A stretch of DNA of 47,899 nucleotides from an uncultured Alphaproteobacteria bacterium (GTDB lineage: Bacteria > Pseudomonadota > Alphaproteobacteria > UBA8366 > GCA-2717185). The stretch lies in NCBI GenBank assembly GCA_943788635.1, contig CALSRA010000008.1, forward strand, positions 1 to 47,899, written 5' to 3'. Both the position numbers and the translations under genes were made by a program. The notes under the pieces are model-generated. The model saw only the letters and a program-made list of their open reading frames with translations, had not been told where the DNA came from and searched no databases. This document shows positions 25,105 to 34,134 of this stretch, piece by piece (the first letter of the stretch is position 1; every line of letters begins with the position of its first letter).

Positions 25105-26301
25105 TTATTTCCAGGACCAGAAGTCGTTGCCTTCGGCCAGGTAGTTGCGGGCCAGCACCATCTTGTGGACCTCTGACGCGCCGTCGACCAGTCGCGCCTG
25201 CCGGGCGTAGCGATAGATCCATTCCAGTACGGTGTCCTTGGAATAGCCGCGCGCGCCGTTAAGCTGGATCGCTGTATCGACCGCATTGTGCAGTGTGTCG
25301 GCCACTTGAATCTTGGCCATGGAGACTTCCTTGCGGGCGAAGTCACCCTCGTCCAGCCGTTTGGCCGCGCGCATGGTCAACAGCCGGCCGACCTCGATTC
25401 CCATCGCGACCTCGCCCATCATCCACTGCACACCTTCGTGCTCGGCAAGCGTGGAGCCAAAGCTGACCCGTTGCTGCACATAGTCACGGGCTATTTCCAT
25501 GGAACGGCGCGACAGACCGAGCCAGCGCATACAATGCGTCAGCCGCGCGGTGCCGAGCCGCATCTGGGTAAGCTTGAGGCCATCGCCGACTTCCATCAGC
25601 CGATCCTCGTCGGGAATTTCCAGCCCGTCGAATTCGATCTCGCAATGACCGCCATGTTCTTCCGGTCCCATGATCGGGATCCGGCGGATGATCTTCCATC
25701 CCGGTTGGTCGGCATGGAACATAAACGCGCTCAGGCCCCGGCGATTGTCGTCAGAGGTACGCGCAATAAGGATGAAATGTTTCGCCGCCCCGGCACCGGT
25801 GATGAACCACTTGGTGCCACTGACAATCCATTTGTCGCCCTGCTTGACCGCCTTGGTCAGCATATCGCTGGGGTCTGAACCGGAACCGGGCATCGGTTCG
25901 GTCATGACGAAAGAGGAACGGACATCGCCGTTGGCGATCGGCACAAGCCATTTCTCTTTCTGGTCGGGCCGCGCGATCTGGCTGAGTATGCGCATATTGC
26001 CGTCATCCGGGGCAGAGGCATTGAAGCAGACCGGCCCGAAAATCGAACGGTTCATTTCCTCGTAACAGGATGCGATTTCGACCACGTTGTAACCCAGCCC
26101 GCCGTCTTCCACCGGCAGCGACAGCGACCAAATGCCTTCGGCCTTGGCCTTGGCTTTCAATTCCTCCAGGGGGGCATGGGCGATGTTTTCATGGTCGTCA
26201 TAATTCGCCCGGTTGGATTCGAGCGGAATGATGTTGTCGTCAACGAAGGCCCTGATCCGAAGGCGCATTTCTTCGACTTCCGGCGAAAGTGTGAAATCCA
26301 T
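25105..26301 (-). CDS. Acyl-CoA dehydrogenase family protein (ACAD11-like)
   Basis: A 398-residue flavoprotein that desaturates an acyl-CoA at the alpha-beta bond. It shows the flavin-binding stretches FVMTEPMPGSGSDPSD and WFITGAGAAKHFILIAR, the helical C-terminal domain (QLNGARGYSKDTVLEW) and RLVDGASEVHKMVLAR. At the usual catalytic Glu position of MCAD-type enzymes there is Asp in VDGASE, as in ACAD10/11-like members. It is the third gene of an operon after an acyl-CoA ligase and an SDR, 29 bases from the SDR. Start ATG 26301 is behind gggagtaag. Confidence 0.92.
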   Translation of the reverse strand: MDFTLSPEVEEMRLRIRAFVDDNIIPLESNRANYDDHENIAHAPLEELKAKAKAEGIWSLSLPVEDGGLGYNVVEIASCYEEMNRSIFGPVCFNASAPDDGNMRILSQIARPDQKEKWLVPIANGDVRSSFVMTEPMPGSGSDPSDMLTKAVKQGDKWIVSGTKWFITGAGAAKHFILIARTSDDNRRGLSAFMFHADQPGWKIIRRIPIMGPEEHGGHCEIEFDGLEIPDEDRLMEVGDGLKLTQMRLGTARLTHCMRWLGLSRRSMEIARDYVQQRVSFGSTLAEHEGVQWMMGEVAMGIEVGRLLTMRAAKRLDEGDFARKEVSMAKIQVADTLHNAVDTAIQLNGARGYSKDTVLEWIYRYARQARLVDGASEVHKMVLARNYLAEGNDFWSWK

Positions 26302-26330
26302 TTGGGCTTACTCCCGTGATTGTAATGTGT

Positions 26331-27092
26331 TCAGGCGATAGCGAGGGTGTGCCCGCCATCCACCGTGATAACGCTGCCGGTCATGAAAGCCGATCCGTCG
26401 CCAGCGAGTAGCATCAGTGTGCCGTCCAGGTCTTCCGGCTGTCCGAGTCGTCGTTGCGGTATCTTGTTAATCAGCGCTTTGCCGATATCCGTTTCGAAGT
26501 ATTCCTGGTTCAGTTCGGTGGCGATATAACCGGGCGCCATGGCGTTGACACGGATGTTATCCTTGGCCAGTTCCAGTGCCAGCGCCCTGGTCATCTGGAC
26601 CACGCCGGCTTTGCTGATGGCGTAAGTGGATAGCTGCTTCGTGACCCCCTCGCCCAGTATGGAGGCCATGTTGATGATGCTGCCGCCATGGCCCATGCGG
26701 ACCATGTGACGTGCGACTTCGCGGGCGACGCGCCAGGCGCCGGTCAGGTTGGTGCCAATGACGTATTCCCAGTCGGCTTCATCGATTTCCAGCGCCGGTT
26801 TGGCCTGCACGATGCCCGCATTGTTGACCAGAATACCAATTGCGCCGAGTTCGGTTTCAGCAACGCGGACAGCTTCGGTAACGCTTGCCGGATCGGTGAC
26901 GTCGAGCGCAATCGGCAATGCGTGTCCGTCAAACGTGGCGATTTCGGCGACAAGATCATCCAGTTTGTCGACGCGTCGTGCGGCAACAGCGACCTTGGCA
27001 CCGGCCTTGGCCAGGGTAATGGCGAAATGGCGACCAAGCCCGCTGGAAGCCCCTGTGACAAGGGCGATGCGGTTCTGGAGGGGTTTGCTCAT
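26331..27092 (-). CDS. SDR family NAD(P)-dependent oxidoreductase
   Basis: A 253-residue classical short-chain dehydrogenase. It has cofactor motif TGASSGLGRH, the NNAG motif, the catalytic Ser in NMASILGEG and the YAISK Tyr-Lys pair, and ends GSVITVDGGHTLAIA. It probably reduces or oxidises a hydroxyacyl-CoA or keto compound in the same pathway as its neighbours. The start ATG 27092 overlaps the stop of the acyl-CoA ligase gene by four bases (ATGA) and has agagga upstream. The frame continues upstream but only inside the ligase gene. Confidence 0.92.
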   Translation of the reverse strand: MSKPLQNRIALVTGASSGLGRHFAITLAKAGAKVAVAARRVDKLDDLVAEIATFDGHALPIALDVTDPASVTEAVRVAETELGAIGILVNNAGIVQAKPALEIDEADWEYVIGTNLTGAWRVAREVARHMVRMGHGGSIINMASILGEGVTKQLSTYAISKAGVVQMTRALALELAKDNIRVNAMAPGYIATELNQEYFETDIGKALINKIPQRRLGQPEDLDGTLMLLAGDGSAFMTGSVITVDGGHTLAIA

Positions 27093-28729
27093 GATGTTCC
27101 TCTCGCGGTATCGCGCAGTGCGAATTTCTGTACCTTGCCTGTCGATGTCTTCGGCAGGGGACCGAATACGATACGGGTGGGGCATTTGAAATGTGCCAGA
27201 TTGTCCCGGCAGTAAGCGATGACCTTCTCCGCCGTTAAGTCGCCGACTTCCGCGATCGGTGTGACGAAGGCGCAAGGCGTTTCGCCCCAGCGCTCATGCG
27301 GTGCTGCCACGACAGCGGCTTCCATGATGTCCGGATGCTTGTACAGCACCTCCTCAATTTCCAGACTGGAGATATTCTCGCCGCCGGAGATGATGATATC
27401 TTTTGCGCGATCCTTGATCTCGATATAGCCGTCTGGGTGCTTCACGGCCAGATCACCGGTATGCAGCCATCCGCCCCGGAAAGCCTCGTCGGTCGCGCTG
27501 GGATTCTTTAGATACCCCTTCATCACCGTGTTGCCGCGCAGCATCAGTTCGCCAATAGTCTGCCCATCTGCGGGTACCGGGGTCATGGTATCAGGATCGA
27601 TGATGTCCTGCGCTTCCAGTGTCATGTATTCCACGCCCTGCCGTGCCATTTTGGCGGCGCGGGTATCCAGCGGCAATTCACCCCATTTCGGCTGCCAGGC
27701 GCAGACTGTAGACGGCCCGAAGCATTCGGTCATGCCGTATAAATGCGTGACCCGAAAGCCCATTGCCTCCATTTGCTCGATAACAGCGCTTGGTGGGGCC
27801 GCACCACCCGTCGCGACCTCGACTTTATGTTCGAAGCGCTGTTTTACGGAATCCGGCGCATGGATCAAAGCGGTCAGAACAACGGGCGCGCCGCACATAT
27901 GGGTCACGCCGTGCTCGGCAATCATCGGGAAGATCAGCGCCGGATCAACGTCTCGCAGGCAGACATGGGTTCCGCCGACAGCGGTAACGCCCCAGGTATA
28001 TGTCCAGCCATTGCAGTGAAACATTGGCAGGGTCCAAAGGTAGCGGGATTCCGCATTGACGCCGAAGGTCATCGCATTGCCGATGGCATTCAGATACGCG
28101 CCCCGATGGTGGTAGACCACACCTTTGGGGTTGCCGGTCGTGCCAGACGTATAATTGAGGGCGATTGATTCCCATTCGTCTGCCGGTCCCTGCCAGGGAT
28201 GTTCAGGGTCGCCAGCAGCGATGAAGGTTTCGTATTCAAGATCCCCAATGACACCGCCACCTTTTGCCTGCGGGTCATTGATATCGATTACAATCGGGGG
28301 ATTCGCCATTTGCTCCAGCGCGTCTCTGACGATCGGTGCATATTGTCGATCCGCGATGAAGACCTTTGCGCCGCCATGTTCCAGGATAAATGCGACCGTC
28401 GCCGCATCAAGCCGAATATTGATCGCGTTCAGAATGGCGCCGAGTACAGGAATACCGAAATGACATTCCAGCATTTCCGGGATATTGGGCGCCATAACAG
28501 CCACCGTATCGCCTTTGCCGATCCCCTGCCCCGCCAGCGCCGATGCCAGCCGTCGGCTGCGAGCAAAAAAATCCGCGTAGCTTTCGCGCCGATTGCCGTG
28601 GATGATGGCGGTTTTGTCCGGATAGACCTGGGCGCTGCGACGCAGGAAGCTCATGGGCGATAGCGGCGTGTAATTCGCCGGGCCTTTCGCGAGGGGTTCG
28701 TTGGCGGCCGAGGACAATTCGTTCGACAT
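27089..28729 (-). CDS. Acyl-CoA synthetase (AMP-binding, fatty-acid-CoA ligase type)
   Basis: A 546-residue adenylate-forming ligase that activates a carboxylic acid to its CoA thioester with ATP. It shows the P-loop YTSGTTGNPKGVVYHH near residue 190, YGMTECFGP, GWLHTGDLAVKHPDGYIEI, the hinge DRAKDIIISGGENIS and the conserved C-terminal Lys in PKTSTGKVQKFAL. It is first in the ligase-SDR-acyl-CoA dehydrogenase operon. Start ATG 28729 follows ggag. Medium- or long-chain or aryl acids are possible substrates. Confidence 0.93.
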   Translation of the reverse strand: MSNELSSAANEPLAKGPANYTPLSPMSFLRRSAQVYPDKTAIIHGNRRESYADFFARSRRLASALAGQGIGKGDTVAVMAPNIPEMLECHFGIPVLGAILNAINIRLDAATVAFILEHGGAKVFIADRQYAPIVRDALEQMANPPIVIDINDPQAKGGGVIGDLEYETFIAAGDPEHPWQGPADEWESIALNYTSGTTGNPKGVVYHHRGAYLNAIGNAMTFGVNAESRYLWTLPMFHCNGWTYTWGVTAVGGTHVCLRDVDPALIFPMIAEHGVTHMCGAPVVLTALIHAPDSVKQRFEHKVEVATGGAAPPSAVIEQMEAMGFRVTHLYGMTECFGPSTVCAWQPKWGELPLDTRAAKMARQGVEYMTLEAQDIIDPDTMTPVPADGQTIGELMLRGNTVMKGYLKNPSATDEAFRGGWLHTGDLAVKHPDGYIEIKDRAKDIIISGGENISSLEIEEVLYKHPDIMEAAVVAAPHERWGETPCAFVTPIAEVGDLTAEKVIAYCRDNLAHFKCPTRIVFGPLPKTSTGKVQKFALRDTARGTS

Positions 28730-28844
28730 CTATGCTCCAGATTGTGCCGGTTTCTTTTTGCTCGCGCGTCTCTGCCGCGCTCGGCTATGGTTTGCTGCGA
28801 AGGGCAAAAGGTCAAGATGCGATCGAACAGGTTGGGTGCACATC

Positions 28845-30188
28845 ATGAAGAGTTTGACGAACGTAATTATCGCGTGAGGCAATGCTGAAGCTTCCAATGC
28901 TCGGGTTGAGAAGCTAAGTGCTGCCGGCTTCGCGGGACTGGCTGTTTCCAGTGGACAGGACGTTCAGGAATTCGTGACGAACCGCCAGCCCGACCTGGTC
29001 CTGATCGAAAGTGCTTTCACCGACGTGGATACCTTTGAAATGGTCCGTCGTCTAAAAAGCGATGTGGCAACGCAGCATGTTCCAGTTGTCATGTTGAATG
29101 CGGATAATTCTCCGGCGTTACGGATTGAAGGTTTCGAATCGGGATTGGCCGACATGTTGCTGGAAGGCACGCCCGACGACGTGGTCCTCGCACGACTGGT
29201 GCCGCTGGTGCGTCTTTCGACAATGCATGCGGAATGCGTACGTCGCGCGGCGACAGCAAGCGAATTTGATGTTCCGATTGATATTACCGGAATCAATAAT
29301 GTCGGCACGGAGAATTGCCGCGTTCTTCTGATCGGCAACGCTGGCAACAGCATCGACCAGATATCGGATATTCTGCAAGCCGATGAGTTTAACGTATCTG
29401 TCGAAAACAGCCATTTTTCGGCGGGGGAACGTCTTTCGAAGGAAATATTTGATGCGGCGGTCATTGCGGTGGAGAAAACGCATGACATCGACAACGCCTA
29501 TTTCCTGTGTGCGCATATTCGAAATAACGCGAAGCTCTTTAATCTTCCGGTCCTGCTCGTTGTTGGTCATAAGGGCGTGTTGGCAAGCGATCTGCCATAT
29601 CGTCAGGGTGCGAGCGCAGCCGTGCCGCTCGGTGGTGACCTGAAAGATTTATCCATATCGCTCAAATTCCTCGTCCGCCGCCAAAGGTTACGATGGAACT
29701 TGCATGCGCCTATCTCTGCAACTCTTGCGCCTAATTCGGCAGACAGCCTGAACGCGCTGTATTCAAACAATTTTCTAAGGTCTCATCTTGGCCGCTTGCT
29801 GGACCGAAGCAACAAGCGCCGGCGCAACATGTCTCTCGCGATATTCTCGCTACAGAACCTTGGCAACACCGACGACATGTATGGGCCTGGTACAAGCGAC
29901 GTGCTTCTTCGGCATGCGGCGGATTGGGTTTCGGGATTGATCCGAGTTGAGGATGTGGCGGCGCGGCTGGGGCCGATCGAGATCTGCGCTGTGTTTCCTG
30001 ATACGGAGGAACTGGACGCGCGTCAGGCCACAGACAGGATTGCCGGGGTCCTGCATCACTCCGAAATTCCCCTGGGTAGTGGTCGCAACGCGACAACGCG
30101 TATCTGGACGCAAAGCGGCATAGCTACGACCAGCCCGGATGACAGCGTGGATAGTTTGATCGCGAGGGCCAGAAGCAATCTTTCCTGA
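28845..30188 (+). CDS. PleD-like protein with two receiver domains and a degenerate GGDEF domain (in-frame TGA near the start)
   Basis: Reading from ATG 28845, the first receiver-like domain (MKSLTNVIIA, then LVLIESAFTDVDTFEMVRRL) is interrupted by TGA at 28875-28877, where an acidic residue (D-G) would be expected. The uninterrupted frame begins at GTG 28974. A second receiver-like domain (VLLIGNAGNSIDQISDIL) spans about 29320-29670, and a GGDEF-like domain about 29750-30180. The GGDEF signature is replaced by RLGPIEICAVFP, so it cannot make cyclic-di-GMP in the usual way. Phospho-acceptor positions are also poor. It is probably a signalling scaffold derived from PleD, or a decaying gene. 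It converges on mfd with 14 bases between. Confidence 0.65.
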
Positions 30189-30202
30189 GCCGGTTCCGGG
30201 TT

Positions 30203-33200
30203 CTAGTCGCCGCTGACTGCCACAAGTTGCTGCAATACTTTGCGGACGCCGGGAATGCGATCTTTGGCTCTCTGCCAGTTATCCACGCAGACAAGCTTAT
30301 GATCCGGCCGTAATTTTATACGGGAAGCGTGTTTCTGCAGATACCCGATCAGTCCGCCGGGATTGGCAAACTGATTGTCGCGGAAAGACAAAATCATCCC
30401 CTTTGGACCGGCGTCGAGTTTTTCTACGCCGGCTTTTCGGCAAAGCTGTTTGATTGTCATAATTTCCAGCAGGTTCTCCACTTCGGCGGGCAGCGACCCG
30501 AAACGGTCGATCAATTCTGCCGCGAAACTGTCAATCTCGCCATCTTCCGTCATCATCGATAGCCGTCGGTACAGCCCCATACGCACTGTGAGGTCTTCGA
30601 CGTAGTTTTCTGGAATGAGAACGGACGTCCCGACAGCAATTTGCGGCACCCATTCGTTTGCCGCTGTTCCGCCATTTCCTTTGGCTGCAACGACAGCTTC
30701 TTCCAGCATACGCTGGTAAAGTTCGACACCGACTTCCCGTACATGCCCCGATTGCTCCTCACCGAGAAGATTACCGGCACCGCGGATATCCAAGTCGTGG
30801 CTGGCCAATGTAAACCCCGCGCCAAGAGTATCAAGCGTTTGCATGACCTCAAGGCGGCGCGTTGCTGCTGGTGTCAACCGTCGGCCGGGCGGAATTGTGA
30901 AGTAGCAATATGCGCGGGTCTTGGAACGCCCGACCCGTCCCCTGAGCTGATAGAGTTGTGACAAGCCGAACATATCTGCCCGGTGAAGGATCATTGTATT
31001 GACCCGGGGCAGATCCAGGCCGGACTCAATAATATGGGTGCATAGCAGGATGTCGTATTCGCCTTCTGCGAAGGCGGTCATGACGTCTTCAAGTTCCGTC
31101 GGGGACATTTGTCCGTGCGCAACGGCGACGCGTGTTTCCGGTACGATTTCCCGCAACGATTCCCTTAGCTTCCGAATGTCTGCCACACGGGGACAAACAT
31201 AGAATGTCTGACCGCCACGGTGTCTTTCGCGAAGGATGGCTTCTCGGAGGACAACCGGGTCATGCGGCATCACGAAGGTTCTGACGGCCAGGCGATCGAC
31301 CGGCGGTGTTGCGATGATACTCAGTTCCCGCACGCCGCTGAGCGCCATCTGCAGCGTCCGTGGAATTGGTGTGGCGGTCAGTGTCAGGACGTGGACGTTT
31401 GCCTTGAGCTGCTTGAGGCGTTCTTTTTGAGAGACACCGAAATGCTGTTCTTCGTCGACGATGATCAGGCCCAGCCGGGCGAACCGTACTGATTTGCTCA
31501 GCAGGGCATGTGTCCCGACTACGATGTCGACGGTTCCTTCGGCCAGCTCTTCCCGAACCTTGTCGGCATCCTTGGCCGTTACAAAACGCGACAATTGACT
31601 GACCCGCACCGGCAACCCTTTGAATCTGTCTTTGAACTGCTGGGCATGCTGGCGGGCAAGCAAAGTTGTTGGCACGACGACGGCGACCTGCTGACCATCG
31701 AGTGCTGCAGCGAAGGCTGCCCGCAACGCAATTTCTGTCTTGCCGAAACCGACATCGCCGCAGATAAGCCGATCCATTGGGCGGCCGGATTCCAGGTCGG
31801 ACAAAACATCGGCAATGGCACCGAGTTGATCGTCCGTTTCGGAATATGGGAACCGGGCGCAGAAATCCTCATACGCATTTTTGTCCGTGTGGATCGCTTC
31901 TCCTTTGGACAAGGTACGTTCTGCTGCAATCGCCAGGAGTTCACCGGCGATTTCACGGATATGTTCCTTTATGCGAGCCTTTCGTGCCTGCCACGCTTGC
32001 CCACCCAGACGATCCAACTGGATATTGGAATCTTCAGAGCCATATCGGGAGAGAACCTCAATGTTCTCCACAGGGACATATAACTTGGATGCCCCCGCAT
32101 AGAGAACCCGCAGGCAATCATGTTGCGCAACACCGACTTTGACGGTCTCAAGGCCGTCGAACTGTCCGACTCCGTGATCGATATGCACGACATAATCACC
32201 GGCAGAGAGGCTTGATACTTCGGTGAGAAACTCCTCGCCGCGCCGGCGGCGGCGTGAAGAGCGCGACAGCCGTTCGCCCAGAATGTCCTGTTCGGTAATG
32301 ACCAGTACATCACGGGTAATAAAACCTTTCTCGAGGTCCAATGCCGCCAGACTGACTGACCCGGGCGGCTGGGCGATCAGGGCTGACCAGTCGCTGATAG
32401 TGCCGGCCGTTTCGATATTATGCTGGTTCAACAGCGCACCAATCCGGTCGCGTGTTCCTGCACTATGTCCGGTAACGAGGATGCGACGCTTTTTCTCGCT
32501 TTCCAGGCGGTCACGGACGGCATCAAACAGCTCGACGGCATTCGTTTGCCGAATCTGTGTGAAATCCGTCGTCTGATGCGCGCCGGCATCAATGACGGAG
32601 TCGGACTGCTCGGGAACAGCGAAAGGCGAGAAAACGCGTATGGCTTTGTCCGAAAGAACCGACGACCATCGGGTCGCGTCCATGAACATGCTTTGCGGGG
32701 AAACGGGTTTGTATACGGATGCGCCTTCGTTGCTGGCTCGTGTTTTCCCGGTAGCGAGCCGCATTGAGTGTCGCGCATCGTAGTAATCGGCGATCATCTC
32801 CTGCCGTTCGGTGATCACTATTTCGACGTCGTGATCAAAGATGACCGTGGCGGCGGGCAGATAATCGAATATCGGCTCAAGTGGCTCATGGAACAGGGGT
32901 AACCAATGTTCCATGCCGATATAGCGCCGTCCCGCGCTAATCGCCTCGTAAAGGGGATCTTCGTCGGAAGCGATGCCGAAGTCGCTGCGATATGCCGAAC
33001 GGAACCGTTGAACGCTGTCCTCATCCAGAAGGACTTCACTCACCGGGCGAAGGGTAAAACCATCTCGCGCGTCTTCGGTTCGCTGGGACATGGCGTCGAA
33101 GGACCGGACCCCTTCCAACTCGTCACCAAAAAAATCGAGGCGAATTGGTGATGGTGCGCCGGGGGGAAATACGTCGACGATTCCGCCGCGAACGGCGAAT

Positions 33201-33688
33201 TCACCGGTTTCCCGAACCGTTGCAGAACGGACGTAGCCATTTCTGGCCAGAAAAATACTCAACGTGTCTATATCGATGCGGTCGCCAATTTGTGCACTCA
33301 ATGTCGCTGCCTGAAAGGCGGCGCGAGGCGGTACCAACTGCACAGCAGCACTTACCGTCGTGAGTAGGACGAATGGATCGCCGACCTCCGAACTGGCCAT
33401 ATGGGTAAGCGCATCCACGCGTCTGGCAACGACTTCACCATTGGGCGATACCCTGTCATAGGGAAGACAGTCCCACGCCGGGAACGTCATGACGTCCATT
33501 ACCGGTGCTACGAATGACAGGGCGTCCGACATCCGCGCCATACCAGCATCGTCACGCGAGACATGGATAATCTGCTGTCCCGGTGCACTGAAGGCCATTT
33601 CTGCCAAGGCGACCGCGGTAAACCCGTCCGGAGCCCCCGCAATGACAGTCCGGCCTGGGCCGGTTTTCTTTAGGGATATGGAATTCAA
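30203..33688 (-). CDS. mfd: Transcription-repair coupling factor
   Basis: A 1161-residue DNA translocase that removes stalled RNA polymerase and recruits UvrA for repair. The order is as in E. coli Mfd. There is a UvrB-like N-terminal module, then the RNA-polymerase-interacting Tudor-like domain (DYVVHIDHGVGQFDGLETV, about residues 495-550). The helicase part has GDVGFGKTEIALRAAF near 645 and DEEQHFGVSQKE near 745. The RecG-like motif LRGRVGRSKTRAYCYF follows, then a C-terminal regulatory domain. It starts at TTG 33688, overlapping the sdhE stop codon, so the two genes are translationally coupled. Confidence 0.97.
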   Translation of the reverse strand: MNSISLKKTGPGRTVIAGAPDGFTAVALAEMAFSAPGQQIIHVSRDDAGMARMSDALSFVAPVMDVMTFPAWDCLPYDRVSPNGEVVARRVDALTHMASSEVGDPFVLLTTVSAAVQLVPPRAAFQAATLSAQIGDRIDIDTLSIFLARNGYVRSATVRETGEFAVRGGIVDVFPPGAPSPIRLDFFGDELEGVRSFDAMSQRTEDARDGFTLRPVSEVLLDEDSVQRFRSAYRSDFGIASDEDPLYEAISAGRRYIGMEHWLPLFHEPLEPIFDYLPAATVIFDHDVEIVITERQEMIADYYDARHSMRLATGKTRASNEGASVYKPVSPQSMFMDATRWSSVLSDKAIRVFSPFAVPEQSDSVIDAGAHQTTDFTQIRQTNAVELFDAVRDRLESEKKRRILVTGHSAGTRDRIGALLNQHNIETAGTISDWSALIAQPPGSVSLAALDLEKGFITRDVLVITEQDILGERLSRSSRRRRRGEEFLTEVSSLSAGDYVVHIDHGVGQFDGLETVKVGVAQHDCLRVLYAGASKLYVPVENIEVLSRYGSEDSNIQLDRLGGQAWQARKARIKEHIREIAGELLAIAAERTLSKGEAIHTDKNAYEDFCARFPYSETDDQLGAIADVLSDLESGRPMDRLICGDVGFGKTEIALRAAFAAALDGQQVAVVVPTTLLARQHAQQFKDRFKGLPVRVSQLSRFVTAKDADKVREELAEGTVDIVVGTHALLSKSVRFARLGLIIVDEEQHFGVSQKERLKQLKANVHVLTLTATPIPRTLQMALSGVRELSIIATPPVDRLAVRTFVMPHDPVVLREAILRERHRGGQTFYVCPRVADIRKLRESLREIVPETRVAVAHGQMSPTELEDVMTAFAEGEYDILLCTHIIESGLDLPRVNTMILHRADMFGLSQLYQLRGRVGRSKTRAYCYFTIPPGRRLTPAATRRLEVMQTLDTLGAGFTLASHDLDIRGAGNLLGEEQSGHVREVGVELYQRMLEEAVVAAKGNGGTAANEWVPQIAVGTSVLIPENYVEDLTVRMGLYRRLSMMTEDGEIDSFAAELIDRFGSLPAEVENLLEIMTIKQLCRKAGVEKLDAGPKGMILSFRDNQFANPGGLIGYLQKHASRIKLRPDHKLVCVDNWQRAKDRIPGVRKVLQQLVAVSGD

Positions 33689-33966
33689 AAGCTATTGATA
33701 CTTAGAGTGAATTTTTTCAACATTTCCATGACATCGTTCTGGAGGTCGTCTGGAATCGGCTCGCGCCCGGAAAGCCAGTTGTAAATATCTGGGTCGATCT
33801 CCGCCAAGATCGCTTCGAAGCGATCAAGCTGTATATCGGAAAAGCCCTCGAGATGCTGCTCGGCGAACTTTCCCAGCAACATGTCCATTTCGCGCATGCC
33901 GCGGTGCCAGCTTCTGAATAGCATGCGCTTGCGGCGCGCATCCATTTCGCCATCATTATGGCCCAT
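33685..33966 (-). CDS. sdhE: FAD assembly factor SdhE
   Basis: A 93-residue SdhE/DUF339 protein that promotes covalent flavin attachment to the succinate dehydrogenase flavoprotein. It has the RGxxE signature in WHRGMREMDMLL and the five-helix acidic layout ending DVMEMLKKF. It sits immediately upstream of mfd with a four-base overlap and is divergent from recG, the usual order in many Alphaproteobacteria. Start ATG 33966 behind aaagg. Confidence 0.92.
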   Translation of the reverse strand: MGHNDGEMDARRKRMLFRSWHRGMREMDMLLGKFAEQHLEGFSDIQLDRFEAILAEIDPDIYNWLSGREPIPDDLQNDVMEMLKKFTLSINSF

Positions 33967-34134
33967 TCCATACCTTTCATTCTATCGCGACCGGATATAC
34001 ACCGCAGTGTATTGCGGGTAAATCAGAATGTCCTGCCGCGTTCCGATCCAGGTCACGTTGGTGCTACAAGTGTACTATCATTTCAAAGATGATATCGGTC
34101 TTTGGTAAACGCCAATCTAAATGCGGAGAGTAGT

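Noticed and set aside
28875..28877. In-frame TGA in the PleD-like regulator as a second selenocysteine site
   Set aside because: The position aligns with an acidic receiver residue, not a redox cysteine, and I saw no hairpin of the right geometry after it.
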